DNA of 31,314 bases from positions 1-31,314 of the forward strand of contig CALHKP010000018.1 of assembly GCA_938034165.1 (NCBI GenBank). Reading direction: 5' to 3'. The notes beneath the pieces were generated by a model. That model had not been told where the DNA came from. It searched no databases and worked only from the letters and a program-made list of their open reading frames with translations. The stretch comes from an uncultured Clostridia bacterium (GTDB taxonomy: Bacteria; Bacillota; Clostridia; Peptostreptococcales; Anaerovoracaceae). Below, piece by piece: positions 16,532-25,433 of this stretch. The position numbers and the translations under genes were made by a program. Numbering within the stretch: position 1 is the stretch's first letter; each line of letters starts with the position of its first letter.

Positions 16532-17718
16532 TGTAATTTCCTTTCTGCCTCTTTCGATTGCTTGTCAACATTCAGAACCATTCCTATCAGGCCCATGAAT
16601 ATCCAAAGGGAGTTGCCTCCATAACTGATAAACGGAAGTGCAACACCTGTAGGAGGCATTGACGATGTAACGATTGCCAGATTAAACACTACCTGCACAC
16701 CAATCAGAATACCGACTCCGCAACAAAGCAGCATGCCGAATCTGTCCTGTGCTCTAACACCAATTGAAAAACACTTATATACTATCATAAAGAAAAGTCC
16801 CAGCAAAATCAAAACTCTTACAAATCCCAGTTCTTCTCCGATTATCGACAATATAAAGTCAGTCTGCGCTTCAGGAAGATATAAATTTTTCTGAACGCTC
16901 TTTCCTAGGCCAACTCCCGTAAATCCGCCTGTTCCAAAGGCAAGAAGGGACTGCGCTACCTGATAACCGTCTCCGCCCATCTGGGCAAAAGGATCCATAA
17001 AACTAATCACTCTGTCCTGCTGGTATCCGCCTTCGCTTATTATCTTTGCTGCAACAACACAAGTTCCGCCTATTGCACAAATGCCCACATATATCCATGG
17101 AAGTCCTGCTATGAACATAATTCCACCGCACAGTAATACCAGAGTTATTGCTGTCGAAAGGTTTGGCTGCATTATTATGAGAACTGCCATACCACCAACA
17201 ATAGCAAGAACCGGAACTATATACTTAAACTGTTTGATTCTCTTTGCGTTTTTTGAAAAAACTGAAGCCGTAAATACCAAAACAGCAGGTTTTGCAAGCT
17301 CTCCCGGCATTATAGTAAATCCTACATAAATCCATCTTGTGGCTCCGTTTTTTTCTATTCTGACTCCCGGCACCATAACAGCTATCAGAAGCAAAATCGC
17401 AATAGCAATTATCACTCTGTTGTACTTCTTGAACAGTCTATAATCAATAATATGAGCACAAACAAACATGATAACAAATCCGGCAGCAGCAAGCACTGCA
17501 TCTTTTTTCAGAAAGGAATACGGATTACCCTCCGAATTGATGGCTGCATAATAGCTGGCACTGAAAACCATAACTACCCCAAAGATAACGATAATTGTTA
17601 CCAGCACTATCAGAGTGAAATCATAATTTTGCAGCTCAAAGTTAGATACCCTGTCGCTCACGCATTTTAGCTTTTCTGTTTTTTTGTTTTTTACTAAGCT
17701 TCTAATCTTGCGACGCAT
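16528..17718 (-). CDS. ftsW: SEDS peptidoglycan polymerase FtsW (SpoVE-type)
   Basis: This 396-residue membrane protein has about ten hydrophobic segments starting at residue 33 and belongs to the SEDS family, which polymerises lipid II into glycan strands with a partner class B PBP. Diagnostic pieces are G-E-E-L-G-F-V-R-V near the last third and P-P-T-G-V-A-L-P-F-I-S-Y-G-G-N-S-L in the final loop. Its place between murD and murG and the nearby PBP favour the divisome (FtsW) over RodA; a sporulation role (SpoVE) is possible if the host sporulates. The start is uncertain. The ATG at 17718 overlaps murD by 25 bases and has AAGGA touching it; a GTG 19 codons later is an alternative. Confidence 0.93.
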   Translation of the reverse strand: MRRKIRSLVKNKKTEKLKCVSDRVSNFELQNYDFTLIVLVTIIVIFGVVMVFSASYYAAINSEGNPYSFLKKDAVLAAAGFVIMFVCAHIIDYRLFKKYNRVIIAIAILLLIAVMVPGVRIEKNGATRWIYVGFTIMPGELAKPAVLVFTASVFSKNAKRIKQFKYIVPVLAIVGGMAVLIIMQPNLSTAITLVLLCGGIMFIAGLPWIYVGICAIGGTCVVAAKIISEGGYQQDRVISFMDPFAQMGGDGYQVAQSLLAFGTGGFTGVGLGKSVQKNLYLPEAQTDFILSIIGEELGFVRVLILLGLFFMIVYKCFSIGVRAQDRFGMLLCCGVGILIGVQVVFNLAIVTSSMPPTGVALPFISYGGNSLWIFMGLIGMVLNVDKQSKEAERKLQ

Positions 17719-19067
17719 TCCTTGAAGTGATCTCCTCTCTGCTCGTAATTGTCATACATATCCCAGCTTGCGCAGGCAGGTGACAGCAAAACAGTGTCCC
17801 CCGGCACAGCTGAAGCGTATGCCTCTTTTACACATTCGTCCATGTCCTTGCAAAATACATAATCTTTGAAGCCCGCTCTGTCAGCTGCTTCCTGTATGAA
17901 TTTCGCATCACGTCCCAGAAGAATCATCTTCTTGACTCTTCCGTCAAAATCTTTTATGAATTCATCGAACTTCTGCCCCTTCGCATCGCCTCCTGCAATC
18001 AGAATAATATTCTCTTTGATTGCATTGAGCGCTGTTACCGCAGCATCAATATTGGTTCCCTTGGAATCGTTGTAATATCTTACACCTTCGATTTCTCCAC
18101 AAAACTCTATTCTGTGCTCAACACCACCGAATTCCGATACAGCCTTTTTGATTATTTCAGGTGCTATGCCGGAAAAATATGATACTGCCGCTGCTGCAAG
18201 AACATTTTCCACATTGTGGTCTCCTATGATTTTTATGTCTGTCAACTTGCAGATTTCGACTTCTTTTTCTTTGTCTCTTATGACTATGCCGCCGTCTTTG
18301 ACAAATGCACCAAAGTCAAGCTGTTCTTTTCTGCTAAAAGGAACTATTATAGCTCTGGATGATTTTGCCAGTGCAAAGCATGCCTTGTCGTCATAATTTA
18401 CAATTGAGTAGCAATCTGCTGTCTGATTGCTGAAAATCTTTGCTTTTGCCGCACCGTAAGCTTCCATCGTATGATGACGATTCAGGTGGTCCGGTGTCAG
18501 ATTGAGTATAGCTGCAACCTGTGGTTTGAAATATTTGATTGTTTCCAGCTGAAAACTGCTTGTTTCAGTAACCAGCCAATCCTGCTCACTTGCATTTGCC
18601 GATGCGGATATTACAGCAACTCCGATATTTCCCACTACATGAGTTCTTCTTCCGGCAGCTTCGAAAATTCTGCCTGTAAGAGTTGTAGTTGTAGTCTTTC
18701 CGTTTGTACCTGTTATTGCAGCATATCTGCCTTTTCCTATTCTATAGGCGATTTCCAATTCCCCTGTGATTTCTGCGCCTTTTTCCTTTCCTTCTCTGAC
18801 AAAGTCAAGTTCAGGGCTTACCCCCGGGCTCAGAATTATCATGTCAAATACACCCATGTCAGGCGGTGTGCATCCGAAGAAGCAGATTGCTCCGTTGTCC
18901 TTTAAAAAAGAAACTACCGGTGCGGAAAACTCTTCTTCTTTTCTTGAATCCTGAATATATACTACAGCACCAAGCTTGAGCATAGCCTGTGCTGCCGCAA
19001 TGCCTGATTTTCCCATTCCGACAACAAGAATATGCTTATATCTCATATTATCTAAATTACTAGCCAT
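17694..19067 (-). CDS. murD: UDP-MurNAc-L-Ala:D-Glu ligase MurD
   Basis: MurD adds D-glutamate to UDP-MurNAc-L-Ala using ATP in the cytoplasm. It has 457 residues. The N-terminal Rossmann domain starts L-V-V-G-M-G-K-S-G near 14-22. The ATP loop I-T-G-T-N-G-K-T-T-T is at 118-127, N-L-T-P-D-H-L-N-R-H marks the central domain, and Y-N-D-S-K-G-T-N and I-A-G-G-D-A-K-G lie in the C-terminal domain. The start follows GGGAGG with a six-base gap. The gene sits between mraY and ftsW, in the usual order. Confidence 0.97.
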   Translation of the reverse strand: MASNLDNMRYKHILVVGMGKSGIAAAQAMLKLGAVVYIQDSRKEEEFSAPVVSFLKDNGAICFFGCTPPDMGVFDMIILSPGVSPELDFVREGKEKGAEITGELEIAYRIGKGRYAAITGTNGKTTTTTLTGRIFEAAGRRTHVVGNIGVAVISASANASEQDWLVTETSSFQLETIKYFKPQVAAILNLTPDHLNRHHTMEAYGAAKAKIFSNQTADCYSIVNYDDKACFALAKSSRAIIVPFSRKEQLDFGAFVKDGGIVIRDKEKEVEICKLTDIKIIGDHNVENVLAAAAVSYFSGIAPEIIKKAVSEFGGVEHRIEFCGEIEGVRYYNDSKGTNIDAAVTALNAIKENIILIAGGDAKGQKFDEFIKDFDGRVKKMILLGRDAKFIQEAADRAGFKDYVFCKDMDECVKEAYASAVPGDTVLLSPACASWDMYDNYEQRGDHFKECVARLEA

Positions 19068-19112
19068 ACATTACCTCCCAAACTTGTTCTCACGCAATAC
19101 CCTTCTTGCATC

Positions 19113-20069
19113 TTAGATTATAAATACGATATATCCCAGAATGCAGCATACCACTGCAGCCACATAAAACATCAGAACAACCTGTGTTTCCTTCATACCA
19201 CACATCTCAAAATGATGATGTATCGGCGCCATCTTGAATACTCTCTTTCCTCTTGTCTTAAATGAAACAACCTGAATGATTACAGAAAGTGCTTCCAGTA
19301 CATATATGAATCCCGCTATTACGAGCAGAAATTCCACTTTCATCATAATTGCACATGATGCCACCGCTCCTCCAAGAGCCATTGAGCCTGTGTCACCCAT
19401 AAAGAGTTTGGCCGGATGTCTGTTGAATGTTAAGAATCCAAGACATACTCCGCAAAGTGCCGCAGCAAAATGCATCTCTGTAAATGTTCCAAGCTTAAGT
19501 GCAATCACAGCAAAAAAGAATGCAACGATTGCCGTAACCCCGGATGAAAGCCCATCAAGTCCGTCTGTAAGGTTTACACTGTTTGTCATTGCAACAACAA
19601 CAAAGGCAATAAACGGCACATAGAACCATCCGAAATCAACATGCTTATCAAGAAACGGAATCCATACAGAGGTTCCGTAATCAGAAAAATTCGCTATATA
19701 AATTGCAAGTCCTGCTGCAAAAGCAATCTGAAGCACAAGCTTCTGCCATGCTCTAAGACCGAGATTGTGTTTCTGAGCCACCTTGATATAGTCATCCAGA
19801 AAACCTATAAGTGCATACAGCACTGTCACTGTCAGCATAACGAGTGTTTCCGCAGAAAAGCATCCGGAAACCACACTGATTATTATGAGTGCAAGGACAA
19901 TTGCAATTCCACCCATTGACGGAGTTCCCTCTTTCTTCAGATGTGACTGAGGGCCGTCCTCTCTGATATACTGTCTAAACTGCTTCTTCTTAAGGATTGG
20001 AATCTCAATATATGTCATGAGAGCTGCCACAATCCAGCTTATCAAAATTACTAAAAATATCTTTGCCAT
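19113..20069 (-). CDS. mraY: Phospho-MurNAc-pentapeptide transferase MraY
   Basis: MraY moves phospho-MurNAc-pentapeptide to undecaprenyl phosphate, making lipid I. It has 318 residues and about ten membrane helices. Family signatures are present: G-T-P-S-M-G-G near 48-54, the aspartate pair of L-D-D-Y-I-K at 91-96, N-L-T-D-G-L-D-G-L near 165-173, M-G-D-T-G-S near 225-230 and P-I-H-H-H-F-E near 281-287. The AAGGAG before the start begins right at the murF stop, so the two genes are tightly linked. Confidence 0.97.
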   Translation of the reverse strand: MAKIFLVILISWIVAALMTYIEIPILKKKQFRQYIREDGPQSHLKKEGTPSMGGIAIVLALIIISVVSGCFSAETLVMLTVTVLYALIGFLDDYIKVAQKHNLGLRAWQKLVLQIAFAAGLAIYIANFSDYGTSVWIPFLDKHVDFGWFYVPFIAFVVVAMTNSVNLTDGLDGLSSGVTAIVAFFFAVIALKLGTFTEMHFAAALCGVCLGFLTFNRHPAKLFMGDTGSMALGGAVASCAIMMKVEFLLVIAGFIYVLEALSVIIQVVSFKTRGKRVFKMAPIHHHFEMCGMKETQVVLMFYVAAVVCCILGYIVFII

Positions 20070-20084
20070 AAACCAACTGCTCCT

Positions 20085-21464
20085 TTAGTACTCTTTTTCC
20101 ATTATCTTTTCTGTTACATGTTCAAGTTCCATGCCTCTTGAGGCTTTTAGCAGAACTACGTCTTCGCTTCTGATTATTTCTCCGATAGCTGCTGTTAGCT
20201 TGTCTCTCGAATCAAAATGCATCACTGCTTCAGCAGGCATGCCTTCTTTTGCACCTTCTGAAATTTCTTTTCCCAGTTCACCAACTGTAATGAGAAGATC
20301 TATTCCTTTCCCAGCTGCGAACTGTCCAACTTCACGATGAAGGCGTTTTTCTTCGCTCCCCAGTTCGAACATGTCTCCAAGGATAGCGATTTTTCTGCCT
20401 CCTTTTGTATTTCTGAGAGTTTCTATTGCAGACTTCATTGAAGAAGGAGCTGCATTGTAGGAGTCGTCTATGATTCTCACGCTTCCTGCTTCTTTTACTC
20501 TCAATCTGTTTCCTGTAACTGCAACATTCTTTGCCGCATCTATAACATCTTCAGTGCTTACACCAAACTGTGCACATGCGCTTACTGCAAGCATTACATT
20601 GATTGCATTGTGAGCTCCCGGCTGTGCAAGGCTTACTTTATGCAATTTTTCACCATCAAAGAGATCAAAGGCGATTCCGTCGGCTCCCATGTCCTGTATA
20701 TTTTCCACATACTGCGAATCACCTTCTCCTCCGACTTTTATTACATTGTATCTGTCCGGAAAATCATATTCCTTTAGCATATCATCTTTTCCGTTTACTA
20801 TCAAAGTGTTTTCGCTGCCGAAGAAATCTGTCACTTCCAATTTTGCGTCTCTTATGCCTTCTCTGGAACCAAGGTGCTCAATGTGCGAAATTCCGATATT
20901 TGTAATTACTGCAACATCAGGTCTTGCAATATCCACAAGTCTGTGGATTTCACCTTTTCTGTCCATGCCCATCTCAAGTACAACAGCTTCGTTATCCGAT
21001 GTGAGTTCCATGATTGTCAGTGGAAGTCCTATCTGGTTGTTAAAATTCTTTCGGTTTGTACCTGTAACATATTTTTTTCTCATACCTGCACATACCAGAT
21101 CTCTTGTAGAAGTTTTGCCCACACTTCCCGTTACCGCTATTTTTTTGATGTTAAGCTTTTCGATATACCATTTTGCAAGTTCCTGCAGTGCAAGCAGAGT
21201 GTCCTCCACAAGAATCACGTCCTTGTCTGTGTAATCCTCAGCCAGCTTTTCGTCTGACATTACGATTACCTTGCAGCCTCTTTCCACTACCTGAGGTATA
21301 AATTTGTGGGCATCAAAGTTTTCTCCGATAAGAGGAAAAAAGATATCATCTGCACCGGCTTCTCTGGAGTCTGTACAAACGGCACTTACCTCGTATCTGC
21401 CGTCTCCGCTTACAATTTTGCCGGATACAGCTTTTGCAATCTGTTCAACTGTCAGTCTGTCCAT
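20085..21464 (-). CDS. murF: UDP-MurNAc-tripeptide:D-Ala-D-Ala ligase MurF
   Basis: MurF completes the cytoplasmic precursor by adding D-Ala-D-Ala. It has 459 residues. The N-terminal domain includes C-T-D-S-R-E near 30-35 and F-F-P-L-I-G-E-N-F-D-A-H-K-F, the MurF-type UDP-sugar pocket that separates it from MurE. The ATP loop G-S-V-G-K-T-S is at 113-119. N-I-G-I-S-H-I-E-H-L-G-S and D-D-S-Y-N-A-A-P-S-S-M-K confirm MurF. The start follows GGAG, which lies just after the PBP stop 14 bases away. murE, often between these two genes in Firmicutes, is not here. Confidence 0.97.
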   Translation of the reverse strand: MDRLTVEQIAKAVSGKIVSGDGRYEVSAVCTDSREAGADDIFFPLIGENFDAHKFIPQVVERGCKVIVMSDEKLAEDYTDKDVILVEDTLLALQELAKWYIEKLNIKKIAVTGSVGKTSTRDLVCAGMRKKYVTGTNRKNFNNQIGLPLTIMELTSDNEAVVLEMGMDRKGEIHRLVDIARPDVAVITNIGISHIEHLGSREGIRDAKLEVTDFFGSENTLIVNGKDDMLKEYDFPDRYNVIKVGGEGDSQYVENIQDMGADGIAFDLFDGEKLHKVSLAQPGAHNAINVMLAVSACAQFGVSTEDVIDAAKNVAVTGNRLRVKEAGSVRIIDDSYNAAPSSMKSAIETLRNTKGGRKIAILGDMFELGSEEKRLHREVGQFAAGKGIDLLITVGELGKEISEGAKEGMPAEAVMHFDSRDKLTAAIGEIIRSEDVVLLKASRGMELEHVTEKIMEKEY

Positions 21465-21478
21465 ATTTTTTCTCCAAT

Positions 21479-23491
21479 CTATTCTCTGTAAAGAAATACT
21501 TTTTCCGATTCGCTTATTTTCTTTCCTGCCTTAGGATACTGATCCGCAACGGTAAAGGATTCTTCGTCACCGTCAAATGCAGGTCTTACCTCATAATCCA
21601 GTCCGCTTTCTGCCAGTATTGCCTGCGCTTCTTCGTAAGATTTTCCTGTTACATCAGGAACATACAGATATTTCACGCTTCCATTAGCCTTTTCTTCATC
21701 AGTATATTTTGGTGATACTCCAAGGTAAGGAAGAGCTTTTTCTAAAAATGCTTTTACTATAGGCGCCGCTGCCGTACTTCCAAATTCTGCATTTCTTGCA
21801 TTTTCTACAATTACGAGAACCGCTATCTGCGGATCGTTAATAGGTGCGAGACAAATAAACGATGTAATCATCTCGTCACTGTATCCGCCGTCTGCAGAAG
21901 CCTTGTTTGCGGTACCTGTTTTTCCGCCTATTCTGTAGCCCGGAATTATTGCAGTGCTTCCGCTTCCTTCCAGAACTTCGACTTCCATTATTTTTTTCAT
22001 TTCCTCTGTGGTTTTTACAGAAAGAACTTTTTTCACTAATTTGCTGTCAAAGGTTTTTACGGTCTTGCCGTTTTTGTCTGTGAGAGCTTTTACCACTCTC
22101 GGCTGCATAAGCTTTCCGTCATTTCCTATTGCACTTATTGCAGATATCATCTGAATAGGAGTCACTGCAATACCCTGTCCAAAGCCCATTGTTGCAAGTT
22201 CTACGTTTCCGATAGAATCCTTCTGCTGTATGATTGCATATCCTTCTGCCGGAAGATCGATACCTGTCCTTGACGTCAGCCCGAAAAGATCGAGATATTC
22301 GTACATGGTATCTACTCCCATATCCAGTGCCATCTCTACGTGAGCAGGGTTACATGAGTGAGCAACCGCCTGTGCCAGTGTCAGTGTTCCATGGGGCTTG
22401 TCCCAGCAGTTAAGTCTGACACCGTTTACATCTATATATCCGTCACAATGATAATGCGTATTCGGTGTCGCAAGACCCTCCTCAAGAACTGTAGAAGCAG
22501 TCAGAAGTTTGAAGGTCGAGCCCGGTTCATACACATCACTTACAAGAGGATTTCGCCACATTGAACTTATGTATGCGCTCTTATCCTTGTCGCTCATTTT
22601 CTTGTATTCCGTAAGTTGCTCATCTGTGCCTACAGGGGTTGTTGCATTGTTTGGATCAAAAGACGGATAAGTGGCCATGGACAATATGTCTCCTGTCTTC
22701 GGATTCATGGCAACCGCCCATATTTTGTCAGGCTCAATCTCTTTGAAGCCTTCTTCCATTGCTGTTTCCATATAGTGCTGGACAACTTCGTCTATGGTAA
22801 GAACGACATTGTACCCGTCTTCAGCACTGTAATATTTCTTAACTCCATAGGACAAAGTATTTCCGGCGATATCTGTATTTTTTACCCATCTTCCGGCTGT
22901 TCCGCTGAGATAATCATTGTACTGAAGCTCTATTCCGCTTCTTCCTGCACCTTCGTCATTTACACTTCCAAGCAGAACGGAAGCAAAGCTTCCCATAGGA
23001 TAATATCTCTTGGTAACTTCGGCACATTCAAACCCGCTTACAAGTTTCTTTTCCTTGCCTGACGATATTTTCAGTTCTCTGACCTTTGTGGCAGTCTCAA
23101 TATCCACATAGTCTGCAATTCTGACTAAACTTTCGTCGGATTTGAAGATTTTTAGAAGTTTTTTGGAATCCTGTCCGAGAATAAGAGCCATTTTCTCACT
23201 TATTGTCTTAAGCTGCTTGTTTGTATAATCCGCCATGTCACCGGGTCTTACCCATATGTTGTAACAGGTTGCACTCGTAGCAAGTTCCTTGCCGTTTGTG
23301 TCGTATATGGATCCTCGCTTGGCTTCAATCGGAATATCCCTTATTTGCTGTTCTACTGCCATTTCGCGATATTCGTCAGCCCTTACTATCTGAATCCATG
23401 CCAATCTGAATACAAGAAGAGCCAGCAAAAAACCTATCAGACCGCAGGCTACAGCCACCCTTATTTTGTTTTCTCTTGTTAATTTAACCAT
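21479..23491 (-). CDS. ftsI: Class B penicillin-binding protein with one PASTA domain (FtsI/SpoVD type)
   Basis: This 670-residue septal transpeptidase has one N-terminal membrane helix (about 11-32), a dimerisation domain with R-G-S-I-Y-D-T-N-G (59-67) and R-S-G-I-E near 184-188, and a catalytic domain. Active-site motifs are S-T-F-K (325-328, nucleophile Ser325), S-C-N (379-381) and K-T-G (524-526). A single PASTA domain occupies about 607-670. Bacillus SpoVD has one PASTA and division PBP2B has two, so this protein could serve division, sporulation or both. It is the only class B PBP in the cluster, which favours division. The start follows AAAGGG, just downstream of a terminator-like hairpin. 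Confidence 0.93.
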   Translation of the reverse strand: MVKLTRENKIRVAVACGLIGFLLALLVFRLAWIQIVRADEYREMAVEQQIRDIPIEAKRGSIYDTNGKELATSATCYNIWVRPGDMADYTNKQLKTISEKMALILGQDSKKLLKIFKSDESLVRIADYVDIETATKVRELKISSGKEKKLVSGFECAEVTKRYYPMGSFASVLLGSVNDEGAGRSGIELQYNDYLSGTAGRWVKNTDIAGNTLSYGVKKYYSAEDGYNVVLTIDEVVQHYMETAMEEGFKEIEPDKIWAVAMNPKTGDILSMATYPSFDPNNATTPVGTDEQLTEYKKMSDKDKSAYISSMWRNPLVSDVYEPGSTFKLLTASTVLEEGLATPNTHYHCDGYIDVNGVRLNCWDKPHGTLTLAQAVAHSCNPAHVEMALDMGVDTMYEYLDLFGLTSRTGIDLPAEGYAIIQQKDSIGNVELATMGFGQGIAVTPIQMISAISAIGNDGKLMQPRVVKALTDKNGKTVKTFDSKLVKKVLSVKTTEEMKKIMEVEVLEGSGSTAIIPGYRIGGKTGTANKASADGGYSDEMITSFICLAPINDPQIAVLVIVENARNAEFGSTAAAPIVKAFLEKALPYLGVSPKYTDEEKANGSVKYLYVPDVTGKSYEEAQAILAESGLDYEVRPAFDGDEESFTVADQYPKAGKKISESEKVFLYRE

Positions 23492-23503
23492 AATATCCCT
23501 TTA

Positions 23504-23542
23504 AATTAAAAAGCGGACAACACGACTATATTCAGTTGTCCG
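23504..23542 (-). terminator. Terminator-like hairpin between ftsL and the PBP gene
   Basis: On the minus strand CGGACAAC and GTTGTCCG form a perfect 8-bp stem with a 13-base loop, followed by CTTTTTAATTT. It lies 32 bases past the ftsL stop, and its T-run almost touches the AAAGGG ribosome site of the PBP gene. It has the form of an intrinsic terminator or attenuator inside an otherwise continuous operon. Partial readthrough would set the ratio of mraZ-rsmH-ftsL to downstream genes. Confidence 0.65.
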
Positions 23543-23574
23543 ACTTTGTATTTTGCATTAAAATCTCTAAGACG

Positions 23575-23895
23575 CTAGTTGTAGGCATTCTCTCTTATTT
23601 CCAAAGCAAGATTCTGCTTTGGGGAATCTGCTGATGACATGTAAATACATTCATCTTCCTTAGGATATACCATACCCAGCTGTTCTGTTGCAACACTTTC
23701 GATATGATCCACGCTGTTTGCTGATTTAAGATTTATGTCCAGTGTATCGATTGTAGTCTGAAGCTCTTTGTTTTCGGCTATCAGACTGTTGTTTTCGCAT
23801 CTCAGCTCAGCGGCATAAGCCCCCAACACTACAATAAATGCGCAAATCCCACCCAGCACAAATATCGAAATAATGAATCTCCAATGTGAACGCAT
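23575..23895 (-). CDS. ftsL: FtsL-like division protein
   Basis: This small bitopic protein has a short basic N-terminus (M-R-S-H-W-R), one membrane helix (about 7-29, F-I-I-S-I-F-V-L-G-G-I) and an external coiled coil (about 32-62, C-E-N-N-S-L-I-A-E-N-K-E-L-Q). The E-Q-L-G-M-V-Y-P motif at the end of the coil is typical of FtsL and related division proteins. Its place between rsmH and the PBP gene is the standard ftsL position. FtsL pairs with DivIB to activate the septal synthase. I chose the ATG at 23895 (106 residues) because GGGAG lies six bases upstream. An earlier in-frame ATG at 23952, overlapping rsmH by 16 bases, gives 125 residues but has no ribosome site. FtsL sequences diverge fast, so identity leans on topology and context. 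Confidence 0.82.
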   Translation of the reverse strand: MRSHWRFIISIFVLGGICAFIVVLGAYAAELRCENNSLIAENKELQTTIDTLDINLKSANSVDHIESVATEQLGMVYPKEDECIYMSSADSPKQNLALEIRENAYN

Positions 23896-23936
23896 CTCTA
23901 TCTCCCTCACTAATCTCATACATTTCTTAATTGAAC

Positions 23937-24872
23937 TTATATCTTCTGACATACTCTAAGCTTGGCACTTCTCGATCTCGGATTGCTCTCAAGTTCCTCT
24001 TCTGTCGGAAGAATCGGTTTCTTGGTTATTTTTTTTATATCGGGTTTCTTGCCGCATACACATACAGGAAATTCCTTAGGACATGTGCACGGATTTGCCC
24101 TCTGATTGAAAATATCTTTTACTATTCTGTCCTCCAGCGAATGGAATGATATAATACATAATCTCCCTTTCGGGGCGAGAACATCGCAAAATTCGCTTAC
24201 CGCATGTTCCAGCTGGCTCAGCTCGTCGTTTACTTCTATTCTGATGGCTTGAAAAGTTCTCTTCGCCGGATGCGGACCATCACGCCTTGCTGCTGCAGGC
24301 ACCGCCGCCTTGATAATCTCTACCAGTTCACCGGTGGTTTCTATATTTTTCTCTTTTCTTGCCTCTGCAATAAACGATGCAATTCTCGAAGCCCAGCGCT
24401 CTTCTCCGTATTCCGAAATAATTGCTGCAAGTTTTTTCTGCGGATACTCGTTTACGACATTGTAAGCTGAAAGGATATCATCTCTGCTCATCCTCATATC
24501 AAGAGGTGCGTCGTGCATGTAGGAAAATCCTCTGTCAGCATTATCCAGCTGAAATGACGAAACTCCCAGGTCAAGCAAAGCTCCGTCCACTGATTCTATT
24601 CCTTCCGCATCCAAAACATCCTTTATGTCGGAATAATTGCTCTGGACAAAGATCTTATTGCACTTGTATTTTGAAAGTCTCTCGGAAGCTGCCTCCAGGG
24701 CATCTGTATCTCTGTCGATTCCGATCAAAGTTCCTTTCTCAGAAAGTCTTTCGCATATAAGAGAGGAGTGCCCTCCTCCGCCAAGTGTTCCGTCCACATA
24801 GATACCGTCAGGTTTTATGTGGAGGTTTTCTATACATTCCATCGGGAGAACTGATGTGTGTTTAAATTCCAT
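23937..24872 (-). CDS. rsmH: 16S rRNA m4C1402 methyltransferase RsmH (MraW)
   Basis: RsmH N4-methylates C1402 of 16S rRNA in the decoding centre using SAM. It has 311 residues. E-F-K-H-T-S-V-L-P at the N-terminus, the SAM loop V-D-G-T-L-G-G-G-G-H-S (26-36), the L-L-D-L-G-V-S-S-F-Q-L-D segment near 100-111, F-Q-A-I-R-I-E-V-N and S-F-H-S-L-E-D-R-I-V-K are all diagnostic. A cysteine-rich stretch near 265-285 (C-T-C-P-K-E-F-P-V-C-V-C) is usual in clostridial members. The start lies 17 bases after mraZ with GAGGGTG upstream. Confidence 0.97.
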   Translation of the reverse strand: MEFKHTSVLPMECIENLHIKPDGIYVDGTLGGGGHSSLICERLSEKGTLIGIDRDTDALEAASERLSKYKCNKIFVQSNYSDIKDVLDAEGIESVDGALLDLGVSSFQLDNADRGFSYMHDAPLDMRMSRDDILSAYNVVNEYPQKKLAAIISEYGEERWASRIASFIAEARKEKNIETTGELVEIIKAAVPAAARRDGPHPAKRTFQAIRIEVNDELSQLEHAVSEFCDVLAPKGRLCIISFHSLEDRIVKDIFNQRANPCTCPKEFPVCVCGKKPDIKKITKKPILPTEEELESNPRSRSAKLRVCQKI

Positions 24873-24889
24873 AACTGCATCACCCTCTG

Positions 24890-25321
24890 CTAAAATTTAT
24901 ATTCCTTGAGTGTCTCTGCAAATTCAGCAGTGTCCATTCTGTCTGCATTATCAGGAGCATCCCATACTTCCTTAGCCCAGATTTCCACCTTTTTCAAGGC
25001 TCCCATAGTCACAAGTTCTTTGCTGATTTCTGCATATTCTATAAGGTTTGGAGGAATTATTATTCTTCCCTGTTTATCAAATTCGCATTCAGCGGCATTG
25101 GCGCACATGTGACGTATAAAAGATCTGACTTTGGAATCTGCCTCAGGCAAATCCTCCATCTTCTCTACCTGTTTCTCCCAGTTCTCAGGAGAGTATATGT
25201 ACAGGCATCTGTCAAAGCCTCTTGTGATTATACAGCTTGTCCCAAGCTGCTCTCTGAATTTGGCCGGAACGATCATTCTGTTTTTGGCATCTATTGAATT
25301 GTTATACGTGCCCATAAACAT
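24890..25321 (-). CDS. mraZ: Transcriptional regulator MraZ
   Basis: MraZ is a ring-forming DNA-binding protein with two AbrB-like swapped-hairpin repeats. In 143 residues the first is D-A-K-N-R-M-I-V-P-A-K-F-R (about 11-23) and the second F-D-K-Q-G-R-I-I-I-P-P-N-L (about 80-92). In studied bacteria it binds repeated boxes in its own promoter and controls the division cluster. It is the first gene of the cluster here, and matching 10-bp spaced repeats lie upstream. The start at 25321 follows AGGAGGG with a suitable gap; ATG two codons later would be too far from that site. Confidence 0.95.
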   Translation of the reverse strand: MFMGTYNNSIDAKNRMIVPAKFREQLGTSCIITRGFDRCLYIYSPENWEKQVEKMEDLPEADSKVRSFIRHMCANAAECEFDKQGRIIIPPNLIEYAEISKELVTMGALKKVEIWAKEVWDAPDNADRMDTAEFAETLKEYKF

Positions 25322-25361
25322 ATGTCATCCCTCCTCACGACACCTACTTATAAGTATCCCT

Positions 25362-25390
25362 ATTATATACCACTTTTCACCACAATTCAA
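25362..25390 (-). promoter_or_regulatory. mraZ promoter with probable MraZ boxes
   Basis: On the minus strand TTGAAT (25390-25385), a 17-base spacer and TATAAT (25367-25362) form a good vegetative promoter about 40 bases upstream of mraZ. The spacer holds two GTGG repeats exactly ten bases apart (forward CCAC at 25370-25373 and 25380-25383), in the form ATTGTGGTGA-AAAGTGGTAT. Known MraZ boxes are G-rich repeats (TGGG in E. coli, AAAGTGK in mollicutes) with 10-bp spacing, so these are likely MraZ sites and imply autoregulation. A palindrome, ACTTATAAGT (25346-25355), falls at the predicted start of the transcript. Confidence 0.75.
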
Positions 25391-25433
25391 CATTATTATG
25401 GGCAAATGCACCCAAATCCGACAAAAATGACAA

